Below, in pieces: positions 1 to 5,321 of a stretch of 6,822 nt of DNA (position 1 is the first letter of the stretch; the number at the start of each line of letters is the position of its first letter). The stretch lies in contig JAISRM010000083.1 of NCBI GenBank assembly GCA_031273645.1, positions 1 through 6,822 of the forward strand. The letters run 5' to 3'. The translations under genes and the position numbers were made by a program. The notes under the pieces are model-generated. The model searched no databases. It was given only the letters and a program-made list of their open reading frames with translations, and was not told where the DNA came from. This DNA is from Endomicrobium sp. (lineage in GTDB: Bacteria; Elusimicrobiota; Endomicrobiia; Endomicrobiales; Endomicrobiaceae).

Positions 1-63
1 AATAAAATAATTATTAAGCAATGACAATAAAAATTAGTATAATTTGGACTTAATATGTAAAAT

Positions 64-72
64 TGTTGGTAA
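64..72 (-). promoter_or_regulatory. TTACCAACA element, copy 1 (possible DnaA-box variant)
   Basis: The minus strand reads TTACCAACA. The 9-mer differs from TTATCCACA at positions 4 and 6 and recurs exactly at 296-304 and 1934-1942, only in noncoding DNA around dnaA. Similarity to the copy at 296-304 extends to 11 identical bases (64-74 against 294-304, inverted). Binding by DnaA or another regulator is inferred from the recurrence and position only. Confidence 0.5.
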
Positions 73-295
73 TAACGTCGTAAAAATGATTTAAATTATT
101 TTAGCGTTAAAATTAAGCGTTAATTGTAACAGAAAAATAATGCAAAATAATTTAAAAATCTTTACAAACTTATATTATGACAATTAAACGCATCGTAAAT
201 ACAAGGATATCAAATTACTTAAAAGAAATCAAACATTTATCGCACGGATATATTCATATATTAAGCGCTTATTTTAAAACAACTTTTATGACCTA

Positions 296-304
296 TTACC
301 AACA
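296..304 (+). promoter_or_regulatory. TTACCAACA element, copy 2 (possible DnaA-box variant)
   Basis: This is an exact plus-strand copy of the 9-mer, 53 bp to the left of the perfect DnaA box and inverted relative to the copy at 64-72. Together the two copies bracket most of the gene-free region. The role is inferred as for copy 1. Confidence 0.5.
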
Positions 305-357
305 TTTTTGCTTATTAGGCCATAATTTGAGTTATAATTATCAAAATTATATAGCCC

Positions 358-366
358 TGTGGATAA
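358..366 (-). promoter_or_regulatory. Perfect DnaA box TTATCCACA
   Basis: The minus strand reads TTATCCACA, identical to the consensus DnaA box. It is the only perfect copy in the window, about 100 bp before the dnaA start and just upstream of the predicted promoter. It could serve both origin binding and dnaA autoregulation. Leftward on its own strand it is followed by GGGC and then AT-rich DNA, an arrangement reminiscent of a box beside an unwinding element. I could not make a clear DnaA-trio out of that AT-rich part. Confidence 0.75.
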
Positions 367-388
367 CTTTTTACAAGAAAATGAAACA

Positions 389-418
389 TTGACTATTTAC
401 TCATAAAATTGCTAAAAT
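389..418 (+). promoter_or_regulatory. Predicted sigma-70-type promoter of dnaA
   Basis: TTGACT (389-394) and TAAAAT (413-418) are separated by 18 bp, giving one mismatch to each consensus hexamer. Transcription would start near 425, leaving a leader of about 40 nt before dnaA. A perfect TATAAT at 424-429 is also present but lacks a good -35 element at normal spacing. The DnaA box at 358-366 lies just upstream, which would suit autoregulation. The call comes from reading the sequence only. Confidence 0.5.
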
Positions 419-463
419 TTCTTTATAATCGTTTTTTAATTTTTTACGCGGGTTTATAGTGGT

Positions 464-1840
464 ATGGTTGAAAATCTTAATATAAATGAAATTTGGGCCG
501 ATTTGTTAAAAAAACTGGAAATCCAGATTGGAACGGATCTTTGCGATATGTGGCTCAAACCCATGAAAATCATATCATTTGACGGCGGTATTATCAAAAT
601 AGAACTGCCAAACGAAGTCTGGTTGAAAACCGTCAAAGACAGATACGAAAGTTCTCTTATACAAACCCTGTCCGAAACCATCACCGCCCCGTTTTTGATA
701 GAGTATATTCTTTCTTCAAAGCAGGAAGAAACTTCGGACCGCATAATAGAAAATCTTATAAAATCCGACGCTCCCAAACAAATGTCTTCCGCCAAAAGTT
801 CTTTTATAAACAGGCTTAACACTTTGTTCACTTTTGAGGGTTTTATAGAAGGCCCTTCAAACCGTTTTGCGTATAAAGCTTCGGAAGCCGTAGTAAAAAA
901 ATTAGGCGAGCGCGTTAATAATCCTTTTGTGATTTTCAGTTCCCCAGGTCTTGGCAAAACGCATTTGTTGCACGCTATCGGCAATCAAATCTTAAAAGAT
1001 AATCCCGCGGCGAAAGTGCTTTATATGTCCGGCGAAGGCTTTGTTTCCGATTATGTTGAATCTATTCAAAAAAAGACTTCGGATTCTTTCCGTAAAAAGT
1101 ACCGCTCTTTGGATTGCCTGCTTATGGATGATATACAATTCGTTGTCGGCAAAGAGGGTTCTTCTCAGGAATTCTTTTATACTTTCAACAGCCTTTTTGA
1201 CAATAAAAAACAAATAGTGCTTACTTCCGACCAGCCGCCCAGCCAGCTTGCTTTGGACGAAAGGCTTTCTTCAAGGCTTCTTTCGGGAATAGTTGCGGAA
1301 ATAAAAAAACCGGATTTAGAAACGCGCATAGCCATACTCCGCCAAAAACGGGATTCCAATAATTTTGATATAGGCGACGACGTTCTCGCTTTTATCGCCG
1401 AAGGCGTGCAAACAAGCATAAGGGAACTTGAGGGTTGTCTTTTCAGGCTCAGCACATACTGCAGCATAAACGGAATTATGGCAACGGTTTCCATAGCAAA
1501 AGATATTTTATCGGATATTATAAATATAGACCACGATAAAACGTCCGTAACGATAGATCATATTAAAAAAATAGTTTGCAAACACTATAAAATAAGTATG
1601 GAAGATCTCAATTCTAAAAAAAAGAACAGTTCTATAGCTTTGCCAAGGCAAGTGGCTATGTATTTATCTACGGAGATGACCTCTCTTTCTCTTCCGGAAA
1701 TAGGCAGAGAATTTAACAGGGATCACTCAACCGTCATACATGCAAGGGAAAAAATAAAGGAAGATATTGAACAAAATCCTTTTTTCGTCCCTGTTATTAA
1801 TCAGTTAATAACGGACATTAAAGCTGTTGGCAACTCTTAA
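464..1840 (+). CDS. dnaA: Chromosomal replication initiator protein DnaA
   Basis: DnaA (458 aa, normal family length) binds origin boxes, melts oriC in its ATP form and recruits the helicase machinery. Domain I (about 1-85) has the typical helical start with Trp30 in CDMWLKP and ends near NEVWLKTVKDRY. Domain II is a short linker (about 88-115). Domain III, the AAA+ ATPase, begins near 117 (FTFEGFIEGPSNRFA). It has P-loop SSPGLGKTHLL (159-169), Walker B LLMDDIQF (219-226), sensor I IVLTSD (251-256), box VII Arg267/Arg271 and sensor II IRELEG (319-324). Domain IV carries the DNA-binding signature around RDHSTVIHA (419-427). Two oddities are visible: the first Walker A glycine is serine (Ser159), and the box VII aromatic segment reads SRLLSG. 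No strong Shine-Dalgarno precedes the ATG at 464, but domain I begins normally, so the start is credible. Identity is certain. Confidence 0.98.
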   Translation: MVENLNINEIWADLLKKLEIQIGTDLCDMWLKPMKIISFDGGIIKIELPNEVWLKTVKDRYESSLIQTLSETITAPFLIEYILSSKQEETSDRIIENLIKSDAPKQMSSAKSSFINRLNTLFTFEGFIEGPSNRFAYKASEAVVKKLGERVNNPFVIFSSPGLGKTHLLHAIGNQILKDNPAAKVLYMSGEGFVSDYVESIQKKTSDSFRKKYRSLDCLLMDDIQFVVGKEGSSQEFFYTFNSLFDNKKQIVLTSDQPPSQLALDERLSSRLLSGIVAEIKKPDLETRIAILRQKRDSNNFDIGDDVLAFIAEGVQTSIRELEGCLFRLSTYCSINGIMATVSIAKDILSDIINIDHDKTSVTIDHIKKIVCKHYKISMEDLNSKKKNSSIALPRQVAMYLSTEMTSLSLPEIGREFNRDHSTVIHAREKIKEDIEQNPFFVPVINQLITDIKAVGNS

Positions 1841-1907
1841 CATTTTGCTGTTTTATAAATTTGTGTTTATAATGTTGACTAAAATCTTTTTGTGCCAACA
1901 GTTTTTT
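1820..1907 (+). terminator. Long-loop inverted repeat ending in a T-tract after dnaA (possible terminator)
   Basis: CTGTTGGCA (1824-1832, in the last dnaA codons) is perfectly complementary to TGCCAACAG (1893-1901). Flanking A and T bases extend the stem to 13 bp with one G-T pair (1820-1832 with 1893-1905), and T1902-1907 is a six-T run. This could form a terminator-like hairpin in dnaA transcripts, although the 60-nt loop is unusually long. The alternative is that the arms are simply an inverted pair of the CCAACA-type binding sites seen elsewhere in the locus. Confidence 0.3.
1845..1873 (+). promoter_or_regulatory. Predicted dnaN promoter
   Basis: TTGCTG (1845-1850) and a perfect TATAAT (1868-1873) are separated by exactly 17 bp. 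The -35 element is weak and the -10 perfect. Transcription would begin near 1880, giving a leader of about 100 nt before dnaN. The promoter lies inside the loop of the inverted repeat 1820-1905, so transcripts from it would carry only the right arm. The TTGACT at 1875-1880 has no convincing -10 at normal spacing. Confidence 0.5.
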
Positions 1908-1933
1908 AAAAAATTTGTATTTTAAATAAACAT

Positions 1934-1942
1934 TTACCAACA
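1934..1942 (+). promoter_or_regulatory. TTACCAACA element, copy 3, in front of dnaN
   Basis: This is an exact plus-strand copy of the 9-mer found twice upstream of dnaA, 35 bp before the dnaN start and downstream of the predicted promoter. Near copies lie at 1825-1833 (minus, TTGCCAACA) and 1892-1900 (plus, GTGCCAACA). It is followed by a short 9-bp tandem (AACAGAATT, AACAGAACA, 1939-1956). It may be a second cluster of initiator sites or an operator for dnaN; the role is inferred. Confidence 0.45.
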
Positions 1943-1964
1943 GAATTAACAGAACATTAATAGT

Positions 1965-1970
1965 AGAGGA
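1965..1970 (+). promoter_or_regulatory. Ribosome binding site of dnaN
   Basis: AGAGGA lies 7 nt before the ATG at 1978 and fixes that start. It is one of only two clear Shine-Dalgarno sequences in the window; the other precedes gyrB. Confidence 0.75.
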
Positions 1971-1977
1971 TAATAGT

Positions 1978-3087
1978 ATGAAACTAAATATAACAAAGGA
2001 AAGTTTTTTGGAAGGATTACAAATTATTCAGTCCGGTTTATCCGGAAGGACAACTCTGCCGATACTTTATAATTTCCTGATGGAGGCTTCTTCGGGAAAT
2101 GTGAAGCTAACGAGAACGGATATGGAAATGGCAACCATACACAATCTTAAAGCGGAAGTTTTGGAAGAAGGAGCCATAACAATTCCGCTGAAAGAATTTT
2201 CCGATATATTAAAAAATCTTCCGTCCGGCAAAGAGGTAAAGCTTGAAACCGACGCCGATAATAAGCTGCATATAAAAAGCGGCAAATCAAAATTTTGGGT
2301 AATAGGCACGCCGAAAAACGAATATCCGATAGTTCCGGTGGTTGAAAAAGATGCGTCTTTCAAAATAAAAGCAAAAGAAATAAAAGAAATGGTTGAAAAT
2401 ACTATTTTTTCATCTTCAACGCAGGAGACGAGGTACGTTCTAAACGGGCTTCTGTGGGTTAATAGTCCTGAAAAGTTTGAAATTGTGGCTACCGACGGGC
2501 GAAGGCTTGCAGTGGCGTCTGCCAAAGCTATAGACGGGGCCAAAGAATTTAAAATAATAGTGCCGAGCAAAATCCTTAACGAAGTCTTAAAACTTATAGT
2601 TCTTTCCAAACCCGCCGATGATGATTTTATAGACGTAAATATTTCAAGCAACCAAATAAGTTTTAATATGAAAAATACGGTTTTTATATCCCGTCTTATA
2701 GAAGGCAATTTCCCAAATTACGAACAGGTAATACCGAACAAAAAAAATATAATATTTAAAATAAACGCCAAAGAATTGCTCTCTTCGACCAGACGCGCCG
2801 CGCTTTGCGCCAGCGATTTGGGCGGAACGGTCAAATATACTTTGAAGGAAAATAATCTTTTCATTGCCGCAAGTTCTTCAAAAATGGATTTTTCAGACGA
2901 GATAAAAATAGAATATGCCGGCGAGGAATTCAGCACTTCTTTCAACCCGCAGTATTTGATAGACGTTCTAAAAATAATACCGACGGAAAATGTGGTATTT
3001 TCTTTTGCCAGCGCGTCGCAGCCGGCTCTGGCCGAACCGGAAAATAAAGAACAATATAAATATGTCGTTATGCCGGTAAGAGCCTGA
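1978..3087 (+). CDS. dnaN: DNA polymerase III beta subunit (sliding clamp)
   Basis: The beta clamp is a homodimeric ring that encircles DNA and tethers polymerase III and other clamp-binding enzymes. The 369-aa length is typical, with three clamp folds at about 1-121, 128-250 and 251-369. Family landmarks are visible: GRTTLPIL (23-30), TQETRYVLNGLLW (148-160), ATDGRRLA (171-178), LIEGNFPNYEQVIP (240-253), FNPQYLIDVLK (322-332) and the C-terminal VVMPVRA, which matches the conserved MP-R ending that lines the partner-binding pocket. The AGAGGA ribosome site supports the start. It stands directly after dnaA as in most bacteria, and its stop is followed after two bases by the next ATG, so it is likely translationally coupled to the dciA-like gene. 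Nothing is missing or broken. Confidence 0.98.
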   Translation: MKLNITKESFLEGLQIIQSGLSGRTTLPILYNFLMEASSGNVKLTRTDMEMATIHNLKAEVLEEGAITIPLKEFSDILKNLPSGKEVKLETDADNKLHIKSGKSKFWVIGTPKNEYPIVPVVEKDASFKIKAKEIKEMVENTIFSSSTQETRYVLNGLLWVNSPEKFEIVATDGRRLAVASAKAIDGAKEFKIIVPSKILNEVLKLIVLSKPADDDFIDVNISSNQISFNMKNTVFISRLIEGNFPNYEQVIPNKKNIIFKINAKELLSSTRRAALCASDLGGTVKYTLKENNLFIAASSSKMDFSDEIKIEYAGEEFSTSFNPQYLIDVLKIIPTENVVFSFASASQPALAEPENKEQYKYVVMPVRA

Positions 3088-3089
3088 GA

Positions 3090-3386
3090 ATGAAATTTGG
3101 GCAGCGTCCTCGTGCGGTTTGGCACGAAGCCAAAGAAGTATCCGGCAATTTTTCAAAATTTAATCTGCAAATAGGCAGGCTGTTGCTGCTTGATAATTTG
3201 TGGGAAAAAATTGCGGGCGGCAAGGCGAAATACTGGCAGGTGTACGCCGTAAAAGGCGGGACGATTTATGTTAAAACGACGGCAACGGCGGCAAAACACG
3301 AATTGCTGCTGACGGAAAAACAGTTAATTAAAGAATTAAATAAAAATTTTGATAAGCCGTGGATAAAGTCAATTTCGGTGATTTAG
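3090..3386 (+). CDS. DUF721/DciA-family protein, probable replicative helicase loader
   Basis: This 98-aa protein fits the DUF721 family, whose characterised members (DciA) help load the DnaB helicase and are regarded as the ancestral bacterial loader. The visible pattern is LWEKIAGGKAKYWQVYAVKGGTIYV (37-61), corresponding to the family's W-x-x-hydrophobic-G core and following strand, then AAKHELLLTEKQLIKELN (67-84), the expected helix ending in LN, and a closing hydrophobic strand (IKSISVI). It is short and lacks the long extensions seen in some DciA proteins. The ATG lies two bases after the dnaN stop with no strong ribosome site, which suggests coupling to dnaN. Location between dnaN and gyrB is classic for this family. 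I assign the family with confidence; the helicase-loading role comes from studied relatives, and no DnaB gene is in view. Confidence 0.85.
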   Translation: MKFGQRPRAVWHEAKEVSGNFSKFNLQIGRLLLLDNLWEKIAGGKAKYWQVYAVKGGTIYVKTTATAAKHELLLTEKQLIKELNKNFDKPWIKSISVI

Positions 3387-3429
3387 TTGTTGTTGCGGGG
3401 TTTTTTGTCGCGGTAGTCCAAAAATTAAT

Positions 3430-4752
3430 ATGGAAACAAACAGAATTGAATATAAATTAAAAGCAACCGATAAGTTGGAAAGCGAAGTCTCCGCTTTCTT
3501 AAATTCTAACGAAGGCGGGCAAATATTTATAGGCATTGACGATAATGGCAAAACTGTCGGGGTTGAAAACGCTGATAAAGAGCAGTTAAAAATTATAGAC
3601 AGAATAAAAAACAATATTCTTCCTTCGGCTTTGGGTCTTTTTGAAGTTATTACCGAAGAAAAAGACGGCAAACATATTTTAAAAATAATTCTTTCCAGCG
3701 GGTCGGAAAAGCCTTATTATGTAAAAAGCAAAGGAATGTCAGAGGCAGGTTGTTTTATGCGGGTCGGCACGTCAATTCAGCCGATGCCGTCTAAAATGAT
3801 AGATTCTTTGTTCCAAAAGAGGAACAAAATTACTATTGACAGAATTCTTTCCCCGCGTCGCGAGCTGACTTTTGAACAACTTAAAATTTTTTACGAAGAA
3901 AAAGGGCTAAAACTTAACAGCCATTTCAAAACTAATTTAGAATTCTTAACGCCGGAAGGCAAAGATAATTTGCTTTCTTATTTATTGGCGGACGAAAACG
4001 GCGTTTCAATAAAGATTGCAAAATATTCCGGCGAAGACAAAGTTGATTTGATAGAAAACGAAGAATACGGCTATTGTTGTCTTATAAAAGCGGCAAAACG
4101 TCTGCTTGATAAAATAACTGTGGAAAATCGCACTTTTACAAAAATAACTCCAAAAGAGCGTATTGAAAAAAGTTTGTTTGACAAAGTGGCGATAAGAGAA
4201 GCGGTAATAAACGCCGTAGTTCATAACGAGTACACGACCGGCGCTGTTCCGCTGGTTGAAATTTTTTCAAACAGAATTACCGTAACTTCTTACGGAGGGT
4301 TAATAGACGGAATGAGCAAGGAAGATTTTTTCTCCGGGCGCTCAATGCCGCGCAACAGGCAGCTTATGCGCATTTTTAGAGATATGGAATTGGTTGAACA
4401 AATAGGCTCCGGAATGAATAGAATTTTAAAGGCGTATAAACCTTCCGTTTTTAACTTTACGCCTAATTTTTTAGTGGTGGAATTTCCTTTTGCAAAGGGT
4501 TATGAAACCGCAAGTGGCGGATTAAATGGCAGTATAAATGGCAGTATAAATGGCAGTGTAAATTTTGACGCAAGTCAAACCAAAGTTTTATCTTTGATTA
4601 TTAAAAAGCCTAAAATCACATACGAACAAATAGCAAAGGAAATAGCCGTATCCTACAGGTCGGCGGCGCGGATAATTAAATATCTGCAATCTCTTGGTGT
4701 TATAGAGCGGGAGGGTTCCAAAAAATCCGGTTTTTGGAAAGTGAAAAGATAA
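3430..4752 (+). CDS. AlbA_2 (Schlafen-like) ATP-binding protein with C-terminal winged helix
   Basis: This 440-aa protein is of a widespread but poorly understood family, usually annotated as a putative transcriptional regulator or ATP-binding protein. Residues 7-120 look like the AlbA_2/Schlafen N-terminal nucleic-acid-binding domain, with E7-YKL, then ESEVSAFLNSNEGGQIFIGIDDNGKTVGV (17-45) and MRVGTSIQPMP (110-120). Residues about 250-352 match the GHKL-like HATPase_c_4 domain: IREAVINAVVHNEY (255-268), SYGGLIDGMS (287-296) and RNRQLMRIFRDMELVEQIGSGMNRI (308-332). A repeated Asn-Gly-Ser-Ile linker (365-378) joins it to a winged helix (about 384-440) containing TYEQIAKEIAVSYRSAARIIKYLQSLGVIER. 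The ATG has no recognisable ribosome site; the frame stays open upstream into the previous gene but offers no better start there. Codon use resembles its neighbours, so recent transfer is not obvious. DNA binding is likely; its target and any link to replication are unknown. Confidence 0.85.
   Translation: METNRIEYKLKATDKLESEVSAFLNSNEGGQIFIGIDDNGKTVGVENADKEQLKIIDRIKNNILPSALGLFEVITEEKDGKHILKIILSSGSEKPYYVKSKGMSEAGCFMRVGTSIQPMPSKMIDSLFQKRNKITIDRILSPRRELTFEQLKIFYEEKGLKLNSHFKTNLEFLTPEGKDNLLSYLLADENGVSIKIAKYSGEDKVDLIENEEYGYCCLIKAAKRLLDKITVENRTFTKITPKERIEKSLFDKVAIREAVINAVVHNEYTTGAVPLVEIFSNRITVTSYGGLIDGMSKEDFFSGRSMPRNRQLMRIFRDMELVEQIGSGMNRILKAYKPSVFNFTPNFLVVEFPFAKGYETASGGLNGSINGSINGSVNFDASQTKVLSLIIKKPKITYEQIAKEIAVSYRSAARIIKYLQSLGVIEREGSKKSGFWKVKR
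4523..4563 (+). repeat. 12-bp in-frame tandem repeat (3.4 copies)
   Basis: The unit TAAATGGCAGTA occurs at 4523-4534 and 4535-4546, and as TAAATGGCAGTG at 4547-4558, followed by a partial TAAAT. It encodes Asn-Gly-Ser-Ile repeats in the linker between the ATPase-like and winged-helix domains. Because the unit is four codons long, gain or loss of copies changes linker length without shifting the frame. Confidence 0.95.
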
Positions 4753-4755
4753 AAA

Positions 4756-5304
4756 ATGAAAAAATTGTCAAAAGGTTTTGTTATAAATTTAATTACTTGG
4801 GTGCTAATCTTGGGCGCGGCCGCATTTGCCGTTTATGCATTCAATAAATTTATTGCGGCAAAATCCGCGCCGGTTATATATCCCGCGCAAAAAATAGCGG
4901 CGGCAAAAAACATTTCTGCAGCAAATGCAATGCCCGAACAATCTTCCGTTGTTCAAAACGATAATATTGCCGGCAATATTGATAATGGCAAAGAATTACC
5001 CAATGAAAAACCTGAACAAACGGAGAGCGAGCCGGAAGCGCCGCAAAAATTCAGTTCGTACACATACTCTGATTATGAGGCAATTTGTAAAGATAGTTAT
5101 GATGAAGAAAGCAAAAAATATATTTTTAAACAATATTACGAACAGGATATGCCTTTTGAAGAAGGCGGGATAAAATACAAAAATATTTTTTATGCGGCGG
5201 CTCAAAAAAAAGACGAAAGTTTATTAAAATGCCTGTTGGAAGGCACACAAAAAACCGTAAAAGTATTCAACGAAGACGCAAAAGGAAAAAATCTTAAAAG
5301 TTAA
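4756..5304 (+). CDS. Membrane-anchored protein of unknown function
   Basis: I do not recognise this 182-aa protein as a named family. A basic start (MKKLSK) is followed by one hydrophobic segment (about 8-34), with no lipobox and no convincing signal-peptidase site, so a single-pass inner-membrane anchor with the rest outside the cytoplasm is most likely. Residues about 35-100 are a low-complexity linker rich in Ala, Asn, Glu and Pro. A small charged, Tyr-rich domain follows (about 101-176). Within it, KYKNIFYAAAQKKDESLLKCLLEG (140-163) loosely resembles one ankyrin-type helical hairpin, too weak to assign. Cys111 and Cys159 are the only cysteines. It starts three bases after the AlbA_2 gene and ends 17 bases before gyrB, so it is probably in the same transcript. 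The ATG lacks a clear ribosome site. It is a real gene by its membrane segment and packing; no function can be given. Confidence 0.75.
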   Translation: MKKLSKGFVINLITWVLILGAAAFAVYAFNKFIAAKSAPVIYPAQKIAAAKNISAANAMPEQSSVVQNDNIAGNIDNGKELPNEKPEQTESEPEAPQKFSSYTYSDYEAICKDSYDEESKKYIFKQYYEQDMPFEEGGIKYKNIFYAAAQKKDESLLKCLLEGTQKTVKVFNEDAKGKNLKS

Positions 5305-5307
5305 GAC

Positions 5308-5312
5308 AGGAG
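5308..5312 (+). promoter_or_regulatory. Ribosome binding site of gyrB
   Basis: AGGAG lies 9 nt before the ATG at 5322. This favours 5322 over the second in-frame ATG at 5328, which would leave 15 nt. Confidence 0.8.
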
Positions 5313-5321
5313 ATAATAAGC

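Larger units (their letters stand above)
1..463. other. oriC: Candidate replication origin (oriC) region upstream of dnaA
   Basis: This gene-free stretch directly precedes dnaA, the usual bacterial origin location. It is extremely AT-rich: by hand count about 22% G+C overall and about 18% in bases 1-180, which is the best candidate for the duplex-unwinding part. It contains one perfect DnaA box on the minus strand (358-366), two inverted copies of TTACCAACA (64-72 minus, 296-304 plus), a short direct repeat AGCGTTAA (103-110 and 116-123), a perfect 10-bp palindrome TAAGCGCTTA (262-271), and the likely dnaA promoter near its right end. The only open frame (177-392, 71 codons) looks spurious. 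Origin function is inferred from location and composition; the left boundary is unknown because the window starts here. Confidence 0.7.

Noticed and set aside
177..392. Open frame of 71 codons upstream of dnaA
   Set aside because: It has no ribosome site, encodes a low-complexity AT-driven sequence with no recognisable domain, and overlaps the perfect DnaA box and one TTACCAACA copy. A random open frame in AT-rich origin DNA is more likely.
424..429. Perfect TATAAT close to dnaA as the main -10
   Set aside because: No acceptable -35 hexamer lies 16-18 bp upstream, whereas TTGACT-18-TAAAAT at 389-418 is a better pair. It might still be an extra weak start.
454..984. Minus-strand open frame of 176 codons opposite dnaA
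   Set aside because: It is a shadow of dnaA: it lies wholly opposite conserved DnaA sequence and has no recognisable domain. The other minus-strand frames opposite dnaN, the AlbA_2 gene and gyrB are rejected for the same reason.
3358..3366. Near-perfect DnaA box (TTATCCACG, minus strand)
   Set aside because: One mismatch, and it lies inside the coding sequence for a Pro-Trp-Ile-Lys stretch at the end of the DUF721 gene with no neighbouring boxes, so coincidence is likely.
3387..3429. G-run and T-run between the DUF721 and AlbA_2 genes as a terminator
   Set aside because: There is a GCGGGGTTTTTT stretch but I could not find a stem of convincing length before the T-run, so I do not call a terminator or an operon break here.
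3430..5304. A complete new defence or toxin-antitoxin system
   Set aside because: The AlbA_2 protein family can be found near defence genes, but here there is no nuclease, toxin or other effector partner, and the setting is a housekeeping operon. The sequence does not support that claim.
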